DNA from: Teratosphaeria epicoccoides
Taxonomy: Eukaryota > Ascomycota > Dothideomycetes > Mycosphaerellales > Teratosphaeriaceae
Assembly (NCBI GenBank): GCA_021401465.1
Contig: JADDMT010000059.1
Location: forward strand, 122,884-186,883
Length of the DNA: 64,000 nt
Reading direction: 5' to 3'
Shown here in pieces: positions 31,631-44,241 of this stretch. Position 1 is the first letter of the stretch, and every line of letters starts with the position of its first letter. Under the pieces are notes generated by a model, which did not search any database, was not told the origin of the DNA, and saw only the letters and a program-made list of their open reading frames with translations. The position numbers and the translations under genes are program-made.

Positions 31631-33738
31631 TCAGGCCGCCTTGTCGTTCGTGCTACCAGTGCCCTGTGCCCTCATTGCAGACTGCGCAGCCACCATGCTG
31701 TTACGTCGTATCAACACACCATGCTGATCCATGTCATCATCGACGGCTATGTCAATGTCCATGTTGTCCGAACAATCGCGCTGCCTCACGCCAAGAGAAT
31801 GTGCAACAGAGGTGACGGGTGCATGCGGGCCCTCGTCTTCCGATGCGGAGCCATGGTCATCGTCTTCATGGTCGCTGACCATGCCGGGGTTGCTGTCGGC
31901 AGTGTGCGGGCTGACCATCGACGAGTGGTCGTGCAGAGACTCGGTGTTCTCACTGCTGTTATTGCCTTTCAACGGCGCCGGGGCCAGCGGAGAAGGACGA
32001 TGACGCGGCTGCGCAGGCTCTCTGTATCCTTTGCGACTGGGAGGGCGAGCAGTGCCTTGGACCATGCGGGTGCCTGGAGCAGGCGCAAGCGGAGATGCTG
32101 TGTCGATAGCATCTGGCGAAGAAGTCTCCTCAGCGCCCAGATCGACCTTTTCCCTCGCAGTTGCAATTGCTTGCGCGAGATCGCCTCCCATGTTGTACTT
32201 GGCGAATTGCGCCGAGAGACGTGGGGCCTGCGACGACGCGGTGAATGCACCCGACTTCGTGCTGGGCGCCGTGGCAGCTCCAAGACGAGGCACAGGAGCA
32301 AGTGGCTTCAAGGCATTGAGACGTGCTTGGTGTACTGTCGGGACACCATTCATGTTCATCGGATGGACGAGGCGCTGACCATGCTGCGCTCGGAGTGGAG
32401 TGTTGGCGGTCGAAGACGATCGACTGGTGCTTGGCTTTGGCGCAGGCGCGACTTGTACCTCTGGTGGCAGATTGGCCGTCTCCTGTTCGTCGAGCAGCTG
32501 CCCACAGTCCTGCGCGGCAGCATCGTGGGACTTGTAGTCCTCTTTATGCGCAATGCGGCAATGATTGAGGAAGCCCTGGATGCTGGAGAAATTGCCACGA
32601 TGGCAGTGCTTGCAGATCAGCTTGACGAGCTGATTGTCGGTTGACCTCCGCAAAACAAGAGGAGCTGACTTGTCCTTTGGAGGAGGCGGCGGCAGCGCTG
32701 GAAAGCTCGGGTCTGTCGAAATGCTGAGTGAACCTGGTAGAGAGCTGCGAGCTGTCGCAGTATGGCGAGTCGCCCGTGCTGATATTGGTCCAGAGAGCGC
32801 ATACTGCGGTACCGCGTCGAAAGCGTAATCACCCAGGAGCCACTGACGATAATGACGAGTGTATGGGCCATTCGTGACACCGTGCGGAGCAGCATAAGCC
32901 GGCTGCGTGTAGCCATGAGCAGGCGCAATGGCAGGCCCTGTACCGGCAGACACAGCAGACGACAGTCCGCTTGCGCCAGGATAAGGCCGCAGTTCACATC
33001 TCCTGAGCTGCTCCAGCGCGACTTGGCATTTGGCAAGTTCCTGCTCGATCAGGCGGAGCTCGTTGTGTTTCAACAAGATTTGCATGTTGAACTCATTCTC
33101 GATGACCTGCTGAAGTGGCGTGAGGCCCTGTAGTTGTTCAAGTCAGCGGGTGGTATGGCTCGTAAATACCTGTGTCAAAATGGCTGCAGGCAATTGGTGA
33201 CCCAAGAAAATAACCCACTGCAACACACCAATTGACACCATCAACAACTTACCAGCGAATCAGTCGTCGCATTTGGCGCATTCTGCATGATTGCGTTCTC
33301 GAGCTTGGGTCCAGGCTTGTCCTCGGCCGCTGATATCGAGTCGGCATGCCGATCTGGGTGGGGTGGCGACTCGCGTGGGATACTGGTACTCGCGATTTCT
33401 GGAGATGCTGTCGATAATGATGGCCCGGTTGTCGATGACGATGGCGGGAAAGTTTGCTCACGCTCGGATTTGACAGAAAATCGTGGACTGCCTTGGCTCG
33501 CGTGCTGAGGGGGCGGCGATTCAACACGTGGTTTCTTTGCAAGCGGAACAAATTGCGGCGTGAACGGCTCGGGGGTGCCAGCTGTCGAGCGCTTTCGCTT
33601 GAGCTTGGCCAATACCGGCACTGGAGAGCTGCGCATGTTGTCTATCGCCATTTTCCCGGTCTGCATCTTGGGCGCAAGCTGGTCGGCCCAGGGCAAACGA
33701 AAGATGCTTTGCATGTTGGCGCACATGAACGGCCTCAA
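31631..33738 (-). CDS. AHC1: AHC1-like subunit of the ADA histone acetyltransferase complex
   Basis: Two exons, complement(31631-33127, 33253-33738), are joined over a 125-nt intron (GTAAGT...ACTACAG, phase 0), giving 660 residues. The junction reads ...TTDSL|GLTPLQQVIENEFN. The second exon continues with a coiled-coil block HNELRLIEQELAKCQVALEQ ending LRRCELRPYPG, which is typical of fungal AHC1-like proteins. A C2H2-like finger follows (LICKHCHRGNFSSIQGFLNH, then CRIAH) and a long Pro/Ser/Asp-rich disordered tail with acidic patches. In yeast Ahc1 holds the ADA form of the Gcn5 complex together. Start alternatives are Met at 33714 and 33666; the first ATG is reported. An acceptor at about position 33171 is an alternative 3' splice site. 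The plus-strand frame at 31511-32644 is a shadow. Confidence 0.8.
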
Positions 33739-34583
33739 CGAGCCGTACCAGGTCGTCTACAGCGCACCCTCCATCCACACTTTGCTCTTCCTTTCCGATT
33801 GCGACACTGTACAGCCGTCGCATACGGTCTGTGCAAACGGTGGAGCGGCGTCTGTCGTCGACTGGGTGACCACAAACACAGTGCGACCACTGTGACAGGG
33901 TATGAGGCGCCCGGGGAGTGCTTCAGGGAGTCGTGGATGATGGTAGAGCCAAAGATCGTGCTTGTATCCAGCAAGTACGAAGATTATGTAGGCCGGGAAG
34001 GCGCCAGGCAGCGCAGGCGGATAGAAGCGTGAGGCAACACCCAAAAACAACACGAGGTAATAACACAATACACGTGACAAGGGGTTGGAAACGAAGAAAA
34101 AAGTCTACCGAGGCCGTCACGCTGGTTGCGACGCTGGACGTGAGGTGGACGGGAGGTCGATCGTTTGTCGCGACGAAGAGTTGGGAGGCACACGCGGCGC
34201 AGCACCAGGCGTGGGCCTAACCCCAAACGAGCATCACTCGTGTGTGCGTCAGACTTTGGAGTTATGCAGCTAATCCTGGTTGGCCTCCTGCTTGCCTCCT
34301 GTTCCTATTGGCCATCGCTCGCTGGCGGCACGAGATGATGCTGATGATGACTGGAATGTGAGCTCCCACCTCCTGCCTTAGGCCGCTTTGGCGAGCTCTC
34401 ATCATCATCAGACACTGCTTCGACACGTCGCGCAAGCCCCGGACCTGCCACCGACGCTGCGTCGAAACGTTGTTATTCATTATTATTATGAAGAAGCTGA
34501 ACCGGGACTCATTGTGAGAAGGAGCACCGGCTTCATCACGCTACCCGCCGATAGACCATAGATTACCATGCTATACACGTTTG
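33739..34583. other. intergenic, no gene recognised
   Basis: Short frames on both strands overlap without recognisable domains. The first part is probably the promoter of the AHC1-like gene. Confidence 0.45.
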
Positions 34584-35280
34584 CTACAGCTTCCCGCCGA
34601 GCGCTCGTGGCGAGAATGAGGTAGGTAGTAAAGGATATGGGAGATTTGCATTGCGGGTCGCATCCAGACTATATGAGATGGACAAGTTCGGTAGTCGTTG
34701 TTTGAACAAAAGCCTCTGCCCCTCTACCTTGGACCCGGCTGCAGCAAGCTCGTCAAAGTCAGGAACCGCTGCTCGGAGATGATGGGACGGCACGGTAGTT
34801 GGCCCATTGGAAGTGTCACGCGTAATAAGATAGAACCAGGACGAGCCATCTTGTTGTTGTTTCCCTAGTAGAACAGAGGGGAGACAATCGGGTGTACCCG
34901 TCACGATCTTTGCCTCCTCTTCTTGCATGACCTTGATCAAGATGACAAGGTTATGGTGGTATCTGGACAGGCGGGTATCGTCAATACCATTTTCCCAGCA
35001 TATGGGATGTTCTCCGAGCAGCCAAAGAGGCGGCGACCAGAAAAGCTCTTGTGGACCAGCGTATGACCATTCTCCCAATCGATGACTGCCGCGATCTAGA
35101 GGTATTCGCTGTTGTTCACCATGTTCAATGGGCCGAAATCGTCACAGATCAGTCTGAAAGGGCCATGGTTAGAGTGGACAAACCGGGGTACGAGCTGCTC
35201 CAGTTGATGTATTTTCGACTTGCATCCTCTTCGTCGTCGACCGAATTCAGCTGGTCGATAAGTTACTTTTTCTGGCTAAT
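34584..35280 (-). pseudogene. broken APH-type (aminoglycoside phosphotransferase-fold) protein gene
   Basis: On the minus strand three consecutive frame segments together match the C-terminal half of fungal APH-family phosphotransferases. The first reads LIDQLNSVDDEEDASRKYI (near 35210-35265). After a frameshift near 35208 comes QLEQLVPRFVHSNHGPFRLI, then CDDFGPLNMV, an in-frame TAG (35096-35098), and AAVIDWE, the Mg-binding IDWE motif. After a second frameshift near 35070, WSYAGPQELFWSPPLWLLGE and a C-terminal tail follow to the stop at 34584. The HGDLH-type catalytic loop is represented only by the CDDFGPLNM block, and the N-lobe is absent. No intron model repairs both shifts and the stop, so this is a relic. 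It lies within 300 bp of the Alba-like gene. Confidence 0.8.
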
Positions 35281-35576
35281 CAGGGGTTCGCCCTAAATTC
35301 TGATTTTGAGCAGTGAGTTGACAGGTCCGAGGGTCGCACGCTACTTAGTAGAAGCTCCCGTCGGAGTCCAAGGAGGGCACCTCTTGATCACATGACCTAG
35401 CCTTATTGCTACACTTCTGCCAGCACGCTACGGTGTCGCCTGCGACGCCACGCCTCATAACTTGGGAACCGCCTCCTCGTGCCGGCCTCCTGTCATCCTC
35501 CGGCGGGATTTGCATGTGAAACTGCACCGCCTGGGTCTCACGCGCTCGGACTCTGGCTGTGCCCAGCGACGGCAAC

Positions 35577-36094
35577 ATGGCTGTCGACGAGGTTGTGCTT
35601 TCGCCCAGCTTCGACATAGTCAGGTTGAGCGTGCACCAGTCGTCTCGGATCGCAGAGCGCACCTCTAAGGTCATTCACAAGCTCGCAGCAGCGCCTGGCA
35701 AGACTGAAAAGCCGGCACTCGTGTGCTTGACCGCGAAAGGCAAAGCTGCGTGCAAGCTCATCAGTGTTGTCGAGATTGCGAGACGGGAGCTCAAAGCACA
35801 GAATGTGACATGCTATCAGTACAACGTGCTGACCTCCGAGCTGATCGACCTGCCCCGAGATGCCAGGAGGTCGCGCGGCGAGGCTGAAGTCAACGGCAGC
35901 GGAGGTAGCGATGAGTCCGACGCGTTCGAGGCGATGTGCGCGCCGAGAGGCGGCACGAAGAAGAGGAACATGCCGCTGATGACAGTCTATCTGTCACGTC
36001 AGGCCGTGAATGAACTTCGGAAGCAATACGGGTGAGTGGAAGCGCAGCGAAGCCGCGGCGTGGGATGCTGATTGTCGGCAGAGAGCAGACTTGA
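35577..36094 (+). CDS. Alba-domain nucleic-acid-binding protein
   Basis: Two exons, 35577-36031 and 36082-36094, are joined over a 50-nt intron (GTGAGT...GCTGATT...GGCAG) to give 155 residues ending ...LRKQYGEQT. The Alba fold is suggested by IAERTSKVIHKLAAAPG, PALVCLTAKGKAACKLISVV and EIARRELKAQNVTCYQYNVL (strand-helix-strand-helix). A Gly/Ser/Asp-rich insertion precedes the last strand, PLMTVYLSRQAVNELRKQYG. Eukaryotic Alba proteins include the RNase P/MRP subunits Pop6/Rpp25 and Pop7/Rpp20; length is close to yeast Pop6 (158 aa), but I cannot decide between them. The ATG at 35577 is the first in frame. Confidence 0.7.
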
Positions 36095-36418
36095 TCATTA
36101 AAGCAGATAGGAGGAGAATCTCAAGATGGAGCTGCCGAAGTGTGGCGAGATCGTGGCGATTCCGCGCTGATCACCAGCGGAAAGCAGACTTAAGTGAAGC
36201 AGAAGGCCACGAATGGTGCTGCTGGACACGTGTGAGAGCCACTTGGGCATTTGCATCGTTGCCAGATCTGACCCCTCTTTGTCGATTACGCTATTCTATA
36301 GTCGTCTACAAGCATGCGCTGGACGCCCCGTCCGCTCTGGGCATCCTGCCGACCCGTCTATAAACATTAAGCTCCATATCAATACACATGGAAACCGCCG
36401 AAGAAACACTGAGCTGAT
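36095..36418. other. 3' flanks of convergent genes
   Basis: The 324-bp space between the Alba-like gene and the stop codon of the ABC transporter holds no gene that I can see; it likely forms both 3' UTRs. Confidence 0.55.
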
Positions 36419-39400
36419 CTACTCTTTCTTCTTCTCCTCCTTCTGCTTGCTCTTCTTGGGCACGCGCACGAGCCAGTAGAAAAACACGGCCCCGAAAATG
36501 TTGACGATGATATAGGCCCTGCATCACGTCAGCAAACACGGACGAGCAAATGAGTGGGAGGACAAGTCGCAGACTTACCAAAGGATTCCAAAATCCCTCC
36601 ATGAATTATCGTATGTGGCCGCAATATTCCCCAGGAAGGTATTCGAGTCGTTGTACGAGCAGTAGTTGCAGTCACTGGTCGCATCGGGGTCCTGCAGATA
36701 GCCGCCGTTATCTGAGATGTACGAAGCCAAGTATTGTTCACACGTCTGGCCACTCGGCGGCTGGAAGCTGACGAACTCGTTGTCCGAGCAGTACACATTC
36801 TGGTTTGCCAGACCGGTACTCAACATCCCCTCCGTGAGGTACGTGAAGGGGCTGACACGGTACATGAAGATCCAGAAGCCAGGGAGAGCTTGAGGCGTTT
36901 GGAGAACACCGCAGAATATGAGCGCGAGTGAAAAGAGCAGGTTGGCGATGTTGCCCGCACTCTCGGCGTCGGCCATTCCGGCGACGACCATGTCCGTGAA
37001 GGTGGATGAGAACAACAGGAAGACCCAGACGTAGAGGAAGAATTGGAAGCCTCGGAGGTTGACGCTGTCCGTGGGGATGGCGTTTTTGTTGAGACCGATG
37101 GGGTAGTAAAAGCAGAAGAAGATGAGGATGGCCATGAGAGTGTTCCAGGGCAGCTCGACGAAGATGTTGGCTATGATGAACGCCTTCCAGCTGTACGTTT
37201 TTGACGGTCGCTCACGGACCTCGTAGAGGGCACGCTGCGTGACGAAGTGCGGCATGATTTGCTGGACGAGCTGGCCGAAGATGGTGAACAGCATGAAGAT
37301 GGCGAACATTTGGTTCTGCAGGCCTTGGTGCGTGAGAGGGGAGTCGAAGAAGATGAAGCCGATGAAGAGGGACGAGCAAACACAGAGCGCCACTTTCGAA
37401 TAGATGTATGCGGGTGTGCGCCAGTATTGCTGGAAGACACGGCGGAGGACTTCCAACAGCTGGAGGGTGAAAGGCGCCGCGAACTCAAGATAGCTGTTCC
37501 TCTCTTCCAAGGTATTGACGCGATGAAGAGCAGTCTCCTCGTGCCGGGCGTTCTTGATGCGCTCCAACTCCTGTTGCGTGGCCTGGTATTCAGGTGAGTC
37601 ACGCCAGACCTGATGCCAATCGATGTCGGTGCTGGTGCCGGGCGCGGCGCCAATGACCTCCAGCATCCATTCCGCGGGGTTCGCATCAGAAGGGCAAGCG
37701 TGGGCGCCGTTGCGCTCGAAGTACGAAGTCAGGATCTGCGAGTTCTCGCCAATGTCGCCATAGTACACTGTCCTGCCGCCCTTGGCCAGGAAGAGGAGAC
37801 GGTCAAAGCGTTGGAACAACATGGCGGACGGCTGATGGATGGTGCACAGAATGGCTTGGCCTGAGTTCTTCAGCTTCTCCATCAGATCGCAGATGGCCCA
37901 CGAAGTCTGAGAGTCCAGACCAGAAGTAGGCTCGTCCAAGAAAAGAAGCAACTCGGGCTTAGCCGCCAGCTCGACACCGATCGTGAGGCGCTTGCGCTGC
38001 TCGACGTTGAGACCTTCACCAGGCACACCAACGACAGCGCCTGCATACTCCTGCATGTCCAGTAGCTTGATGACTTCATCCACATATGCCACCTTCTCCT
38101 TGTACGGAATGTGGCGCGGCTGACGCAGGACGGCACTGAACTCCAGTGCTTCACGTACGGTGGAAGTTTGCAGGTGAAGATCTTGTTGCTGAACGTAGCC
38201 AGTCTTGCGCTGGAAAGACGAATCCCGTTGATGACCGTCCACGAGCATTTCGCCAGTGACGACACCCATCGTTACACGAGTGGCGAGCACATCGAGTAGA
38301 GTTGTCTTACCAGCTCCAGAGACACCCATCAGGGCTGTCAGAGTACCTGGCTTGACCCAGCCATCGACATGGTCCAGGATGCGCCGAGGCTCGCCTTTGA
38401 TCTTGATGTCGTAGCATACGTCCTTCCAGCTGAAGGTGGCCGTCTGCCTTTGGATGACGTTCGAGGCCTCAACGGCGCTCGCACGTTGCTCGAGTGGTGC
38501 ACCGATGCCGGCATCAACAGTCTCCTCATCGTGACCCTTCTCCTTGATTGTAGCAGGAGTATGGCCGCGACGGAACAGCAAAACTTCACCCTTGCTCTTC
38601 TTTGCGGTGACCGCCTCCGTCGCGCCAAGGTAGCAGAACATAAGGAAGATCATGATGGCGATAACGATGCCGACATTCCTCCATTTATGTGAATGGTAGT
38701 ACTTGAAAGCGGAGTTGATGTAGGCATCCCCATTAACGAAGGAGGCTCCGGCCTCGGATCCAATCGCTGAGCAGACTTTCTGCCGCAAGTCCAAATCGCC
38801 GTAGGAGGGCACGTACACAGAGCACGCAAAGTCCCGATTGTGGAACTCGTTGATGAGTAGTGACTCGAAGCCATACGCCACAGGGTCTATGTAGTTGATC
38901 CACCTGCTCCATCCCAACATATAGTCGATAGGAATAGCAAATCCAGTGAATGTGACGACGGCAAGGATGATGATGGCAGCCGGGGCCATGGCTTGGGATA
39001 AGGACCTGGAGACCGAGGCGATGGTCCGGAACAACATGCTCATCGTCAACGTCAGGATGAAGCTGATGAGGATGAAGAAGAAGAAAGGCCCAGCTTCCCG
39101 CCGCAGATTCACCATGAAGTAGAGAGTGAGATTGAAGGTGAAGGAATTCGTGACTTTGTACGGAATGTCTGTGAGCATAGATGCGACGGCCTCGGCAGAA
39201 GGATGGTAAAGCGCATATCGGCTATGCTTCTCGACGATCGGACGCTGAGCGTAGAGCGTGAGGATTTCCAGAGCGGAGCCGAACGCGTTGATCAAGACCG
39301 CGAAGAACAAGACAGCGCCTCGCTGGAAGAAAGAATCCGTAGTCGGCTGCATGTCGTAGAAGACCGATCCAAGGATGAGAGCCATCATGCAGTTGCCAAA

Positions 39401-41155
39401 GAGTTGTGTGAATGTCAGACTTGGATCGCCCACCAGTCGTCTCCATCCGCGCCACAGGCAAAGTTCGACCTGCTGGTAATAAGACAGAGTGTATGGCGAC
39501 TTCACACGCTGGGTCTTCGCTTGATGTGCTCTCCTGCTCTCCACGAACTTCTCATAGTGCTCGCCTTGGAAGGGATAGGTGCGGTCATACTCTTCGATCT
39601 CCATGATCAGTGCTGCGCGCTCTGGGCTGGCCTTCCAAACTGCCGCAAACTCATCAGGCGTCCGCGGCACACGAGCCTCGTAGCCCGGCTTCACGATGCG
39701 CTCTTGCGCCGAAGTCATTGATGTCAAGAAATCAGCATCGGTCTGTCGATCAGGGCAGATGAAGCCCATATTCTCGAAGTAAGCTTTTGCTTCCGTCGTG
39801 CTGCCGAAGTAGATCTGACGACCTTCGTAAAGCACGAGTGCCTTATCGAAGTGATCGTATGCTGCCTGTGGGGCCTGATAGATTGCAACACAGGCGGTAA
39901 AGCCACCTAGTTCAGTGCAAAGACGTAACGTCTTACAGAACTCGATGGCGTTGGCACTGTCTAGTCCTCTCGTCGAGTTGTCCCAGGCCTGCAGCGGTGC
40001 ACCGCTAAGAGCTGCCTCTGCGATCGTGACACGCTTCCTCTCCCCACCAGACACACCGCGCACAAAGTCGTTGCCCACGCGAGTGTTGATCGTGTGGCTG
40101 ATGCCAAACGTAGCCATAACCACGTCCCTCATGTGAGTCGCCCACGTTTCTCGCTTCACTCCGCCCGGAATATGCTTCGGTGCTCTTGCCCTTGCGGCGA
40201 AGTATAAGGTGTCGCCCACGCTGAGCATGGGAAAGTGCACATCAACTTCTGCAGTGTAGATGGCCTCGCCACGGAAGTATTTGTGCATGTGCTTTGCTGG
40301 AATGCCTTGATAGTTCAGATAGGATGCCTCGTCGACGTTGAATCCATGAGTCTCGCCAGTGATGGTTTTCAGGAAAGTCGAGCAACCGGAACCTGGAGGA
40401 CCGAGCACGACAAGCATTTCGCCAGCCTTGACCAGTCCTTCGAAATCGCGCAGGATATCAATCCGTCTCGGCTTTGCCATTCCTAACATCTTCTTGACGA
40501 ATCCAACACCCTCCAGCCAGATGTTGCCCACGTCCTTTTGATAATCCGTCGCAGCGCCAAAGCCATGTGCATTCAAATTTCTAAAAGCAATTCCGGCAGT
40601 TCGGCCTGGCGTCCTCTTGTCTGCCTCATTGAGCTTGATCATGGACTTGACCCATGTCCTGGCGCGGAAGTTGGGCGATGACGGATCCAGCTCAGAATCC
40701 TTTGCGGCCTCGAATGGGTTGTCGGGCACGAGAGACCAATTTGTCGCCTGACGGCTGAGCGTCTGAGTGAGGTTCCTTGCGAGCTCCGCAACCTCGTGGT
40801 CTCTTCTATTTGCACTGCTGTCATCGTCTTCTGACTCGCAGTTGTGTCCAGATTTCTCGTCAGGCTCCAGACCTTTCTTCTTCTCGTCATATGCGTCGAC
40901 ATGGTCCCGTGGAGGGACAGGCGCCACTGAGTTTGAGCGCGAGGTACCTGGCGGCATTGATCGCAGTGAGCTGTTGGACCGCATCCTGCGAGTGAGCGCG
41001 CGTGCGATCGGGTTGCGATATTGCGTATCATCCTCGTCGACCGGGCCCTGATCAGCCAGCGATGGCCGCCGCTGAAACCCGGTGCCCGTATTGCCGACGC
41101 CAGCCAGCTCCGCCGTCCGATCATAGTTGGAGAATACCGGATAGCCCAGAGACAT
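36419..41155 (-). CDS. PDR-type (ABCG) full-length ABC transporter
   Basis: Two exons, complement(36419-36518, 36579-41155), encode 1558 residues. The short last exon (AYIIVNIFGAVFFYWLVRVP, then KKSKQKEEKKKE) supplies the final membrane helix and basic tail; the 60-nt intron has GTAAGT and GCTGAC...TGCAG. The order is NBD1-TMD1-NBD2-TMD2. NBD1 has the degenerate Walker A GPPGSGCSTFLKTITGE (about 249), signature VSGGERKRVTIAEAALSGAP and Walker B-region QAWDNSTRGLDSANA, typical of PDR pumps. NBD2 has the canonical GVSGAGKTTLLDVLATR (about 942), LNVEQRKRLTIGVELAAKP and LLFLDEPTSGLDSQ. Two six-helix TMDs follow each NBD. PDR pumps export azoles, toxins and metabolites from the plasma membrane; the substrate here cannot be inferred. 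The N-terminal 130 residues are disordered and charged. Confidence 0.95.
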
Positions 41156-43126
41156 CTTGGCAGGTGGCTTGCTGTTCGCAGAGCCAGAGGGGTTTGCTGT
41201 TCAGAGCTCGAAGCTCTCCCTGCGACGGAAGAAGTCAAAGGTAGCAAACAGCAACAGTGTGGGAGGGATGTGAAAGGAAGAAAGCTGCCGTTGATGCGGT
41301 GGTAGTACTTTGTTTGTGGGCCGCCGCACTGCGCCGAGCGTGTGCTACTTTTAATCCACATAGCCTTACCTCGCGTTCGCCATCCCGGCTCATGCATAAT
41401 GAGACCGTCGACCGAGGCCCCCGGCCAAGACCAAGACCCAGCATAACACGATGGACATGTATCCGATGCACACGGAACGACCCATCAGAAAACATTGAAT
41501 AATTTTAGGCGGTTGCCGAAAGCACGGAAACGAACTAGCCGTTCATGTTGGCTCCACCTCGCCCGGCAGCCTGCATAAATCACTTATGCATGGCCATTCC
41601 GAAATATGTAAGATGCGCCAACGCCCCAACGCCGCTCAGTGGATCCCACAGTCTTGCCCATCATCGTTATGATTGCTGTCGTGGCCGTGGCATGGCTGAG
41701 TTACTGTGAAGCACATCTGCCGCGCATCCTCTGATCGTGTTCACGCTTGGGGATGCAGTGGAGAGGGCACTTGCATAATTTATAAGCTTCTGTCAACACA
41801 ACCCTCCGCTCCACAGGGTCTCCTCAGCCTTCAGGGACGTTGTGCAGGTTGCACGTGGAGAGAAACTTTCTCTGTTCCCTCTCCGCTTCAGGTTGCGCGA
41901 GGCGACATGGCGGGGGGTATGCCGCATCACTCAGCAGATGCGTCGCCACAGCAGCACCACAGCACGTGCATGGCCCATTATGAAGACGTAGCAGACAGTG
42001 ATAATGCCCTTCGTCCAAACGTTGTTCATCCCGCCCGCCCCTCGAAAAAAACACAAAGAAAAAGAAAAATGGCTCCGGCTTTGGACGTAAAAGGCAGACA
42101 GAACCAGACCAAACCGTTGCGCGAGCGATGCGAAGCCGAAATGCACCCGGTAAGATCGAGAGCCGTGTGCTGACAACCTGGATGGCAATGGCCCCAGACA
42201 TCTTTCTGGGCGTTGGCGTATTGCTAAAGCCAAGCACTCGACGTAGTGCCCGCGTCGCTGACTCGCCGCGTCCAGGCACTTGACGACCTCGAGCGCTTTT
42301 ATTATTAGATGCCCTTCCTTGGCTCAGGAGCTGATGCTGCGGTAGAAGGTGCCGGAAGACGGTGATTCACCGGTGATTCAGTCACTCACTCACTCGTTTA
42401 CATAGGCGAAGTCGGCAGATGATGCTCAGAACGGTTCTCACCTGTCAGGCTGTGAACAGTAGTCAGAAATCCCGCCCAGTCAGCCCGGCGATTGACTTCG
42501 CTGAAACACCACATCCTTTTGACCGCTTGATCCTGGTTGCATTTGTCTTGGCTCGCAATTGCTGACCCTTTGGGCAGAGGAGCCGGATCTGGGAAGCACT
42601 GCTGCGCCTCTCCGACTCAAGCATCTTCCTGCCAGATCGCCTCCGGGCCCGATACTCAAGCGAAACAGTACGCAGACTATCTGTTGCTCTATCAATCAAC
42701 CGTTTAGCCGACTGGTAGATATTATTGCCTGCTGTTTGACACGACTGACGGCTTTGTTGACACGATTCAGAGTCTCATATTGTCACGCTTATGCGACAGG
42801 AAGAAGCTGTCAATCACATCAAAGTCTGATCGCCTGTGCGTGTGGAGTGCCAGGGCGTGGCCTGACTGCTTGAGTGAAAAGCGCGGCCATCATTGTTGTC
42901 CAGGCCCGGGCGTCGTCGGATACCGGAAGATTGAGTTTCCACCGCGTGCAAGTACATATACATATATATATTGTGAATCTGCCCATTGAGATCAAGAGAG
43001 TAGTGCTCTGCCACGCGCCAGTAGATGTGACCAGCTGCGCGCCACCGACAATTGTTCTTCAGGAAACAAGAGGCAAGAAATTTATATAACGCCACCAATC
43101 CAAGAAGGATGACAATGTCCTGCACA
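41156..43126. other. intergenic, about 2 kb, no gene recognised
   Basis: The upstream region of the ABC transporter plus the 3' flank of the next minus-strand gene. It contains an A-rich run (42044-42068), the alternating tcactcactcactc phrase near 42383, and a short AT microsatellite (42957-42971). The longest frames (41706-42173, 41824-42279) overlap on opposite strands and lack protein-like features. A large upstream region is common for regulated efflux-pump genes, but no specific element was identified. Confidence 0.5.
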
Positions 43127-44241
43127 TCACCTTACTCCGCCACCGTCCTTGACTACGTGCACACCACTCAGAACACTATCAACATATTCCTCCGCATCCT
43201 TCCCAACCCTCGCACTATCCACCCGCCCCAGCGCACCCCTCTGTGCGTCCAGAACCTCCGGCTGCTCGAACACGTCTTTCATGACCTCATTCTCCTTGAC
43301 CCAATACCTATCAATCTTCTCCCTCATACCACGATCCCTCGCAGTCGCATTCCTAATAATTCCCAGCCCCTTCGTCCTTAGCAACAACGCCTCCAGCTGC
43401 CTGCTATGTTCCGCGATACGTTCAGCGGTCGTGAGAGGGGTCACGAATGCACGACCAGTAGCTTGAAGCCAAATGATCCAGCCCAGGATCCCGTCCATGG
43501 CGGCGATTACCAGGCCGCGCCAGACTTGCATTTTCCAGAATATGAAGTCGATGTCGCTGAATCGAAAGCTTCTGATGTTCTGTCTGTCGTCATGATTCGC
43601 TATCACCCAGACTTCTGCGGCCGCCACCACTGCTCCAGCGATTGTAGCTGCATTGCGCCATTTCGAGCCTTCTTTGCCGCTGAGGAGTCCCGAGGTGGCG
43701 ATGCCGAGGGCGAAGAGGTGAAGGATGTGAGGCGCGAGGATGGATGGGAGAGCGTAGAAGAAGTAGGTACGCTCGGAGTCGATATCACCGGGTCTGGTGA
43801 TGGGACAGCTGGCGACAAGGGGTCCGTATTTGACGTATAAGAGGGCAGATTCCAGGCCTCCGACGTCGAGGAATTCGCGGAGCTGGTGGTCGGCTTCGGT
43901 GAGGTTGCGAAGGGATGCGAGTCTGGATAGGATGATGCCTCCAGGTGTATGGATCCGTGATTGGGTTTGCTGGTAGATGTTTGGGGGTGCGAAGAGTGGT
44001 AGTGTGGAAGCGAGTGCCAATAATGCCGAGACGAAGAGAACTGTCAGAGCGTGAGATGTCTTTTGTGGCAAGGGGCGTATGGATGATGGTGGTCCTGATT
44101 TGAGTGAGCGGTAGAGGGCAAGGGCTCTTGGCAAGAGGAGAGGGGCGAGGAATATGAGAGCGGATTGGATGCTGCATCAGAGTGTTAGCTTTTCCACGAC
44201 TGCGTAGAGGAAAGTGACGCTCACGTCGCCCAGGCCACCAT
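43127..44241 (-). CDS. unrecognised multi-pass membrane protein, probably conserved in fungi
   Basis: Two exons, complement(43127-44171, 44225-44241), encode 353 residues; the first exon contributes only MVAWA plus two bases, and the 53-nt intron is GTGAGC...CTAACAC...TGCAG. The protein has about five hydrophobic segments: SALIFLAPLLLPRALALYRS, LTVLFVSALLALASTLPLFA, a helix in YALPSILAPHILHLFALGIA, AATIAGAVVAAAEVWVIANH and GLVIAAMDGILGWIIWLQAT. A Cys-containing loop (LLYVKYGPLVASCPITRPGD) lies between helices 2 and 3, and the C-terminal 100 residues are soluble and helical. I remember similar unnamed fungal membrane proteins with the same loop, but no function. It is divergent from MTR4, with 659 bp between them. 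Confidence 0.75.

Noticed and set aside
31511..32644. 377-codon plus-strand open frame
   Set aside because: It is antisense to the AHC1-like coding exon; basic, Arg-rich composition typical of a shadow frame in GC-rich coding DNA, without domains.
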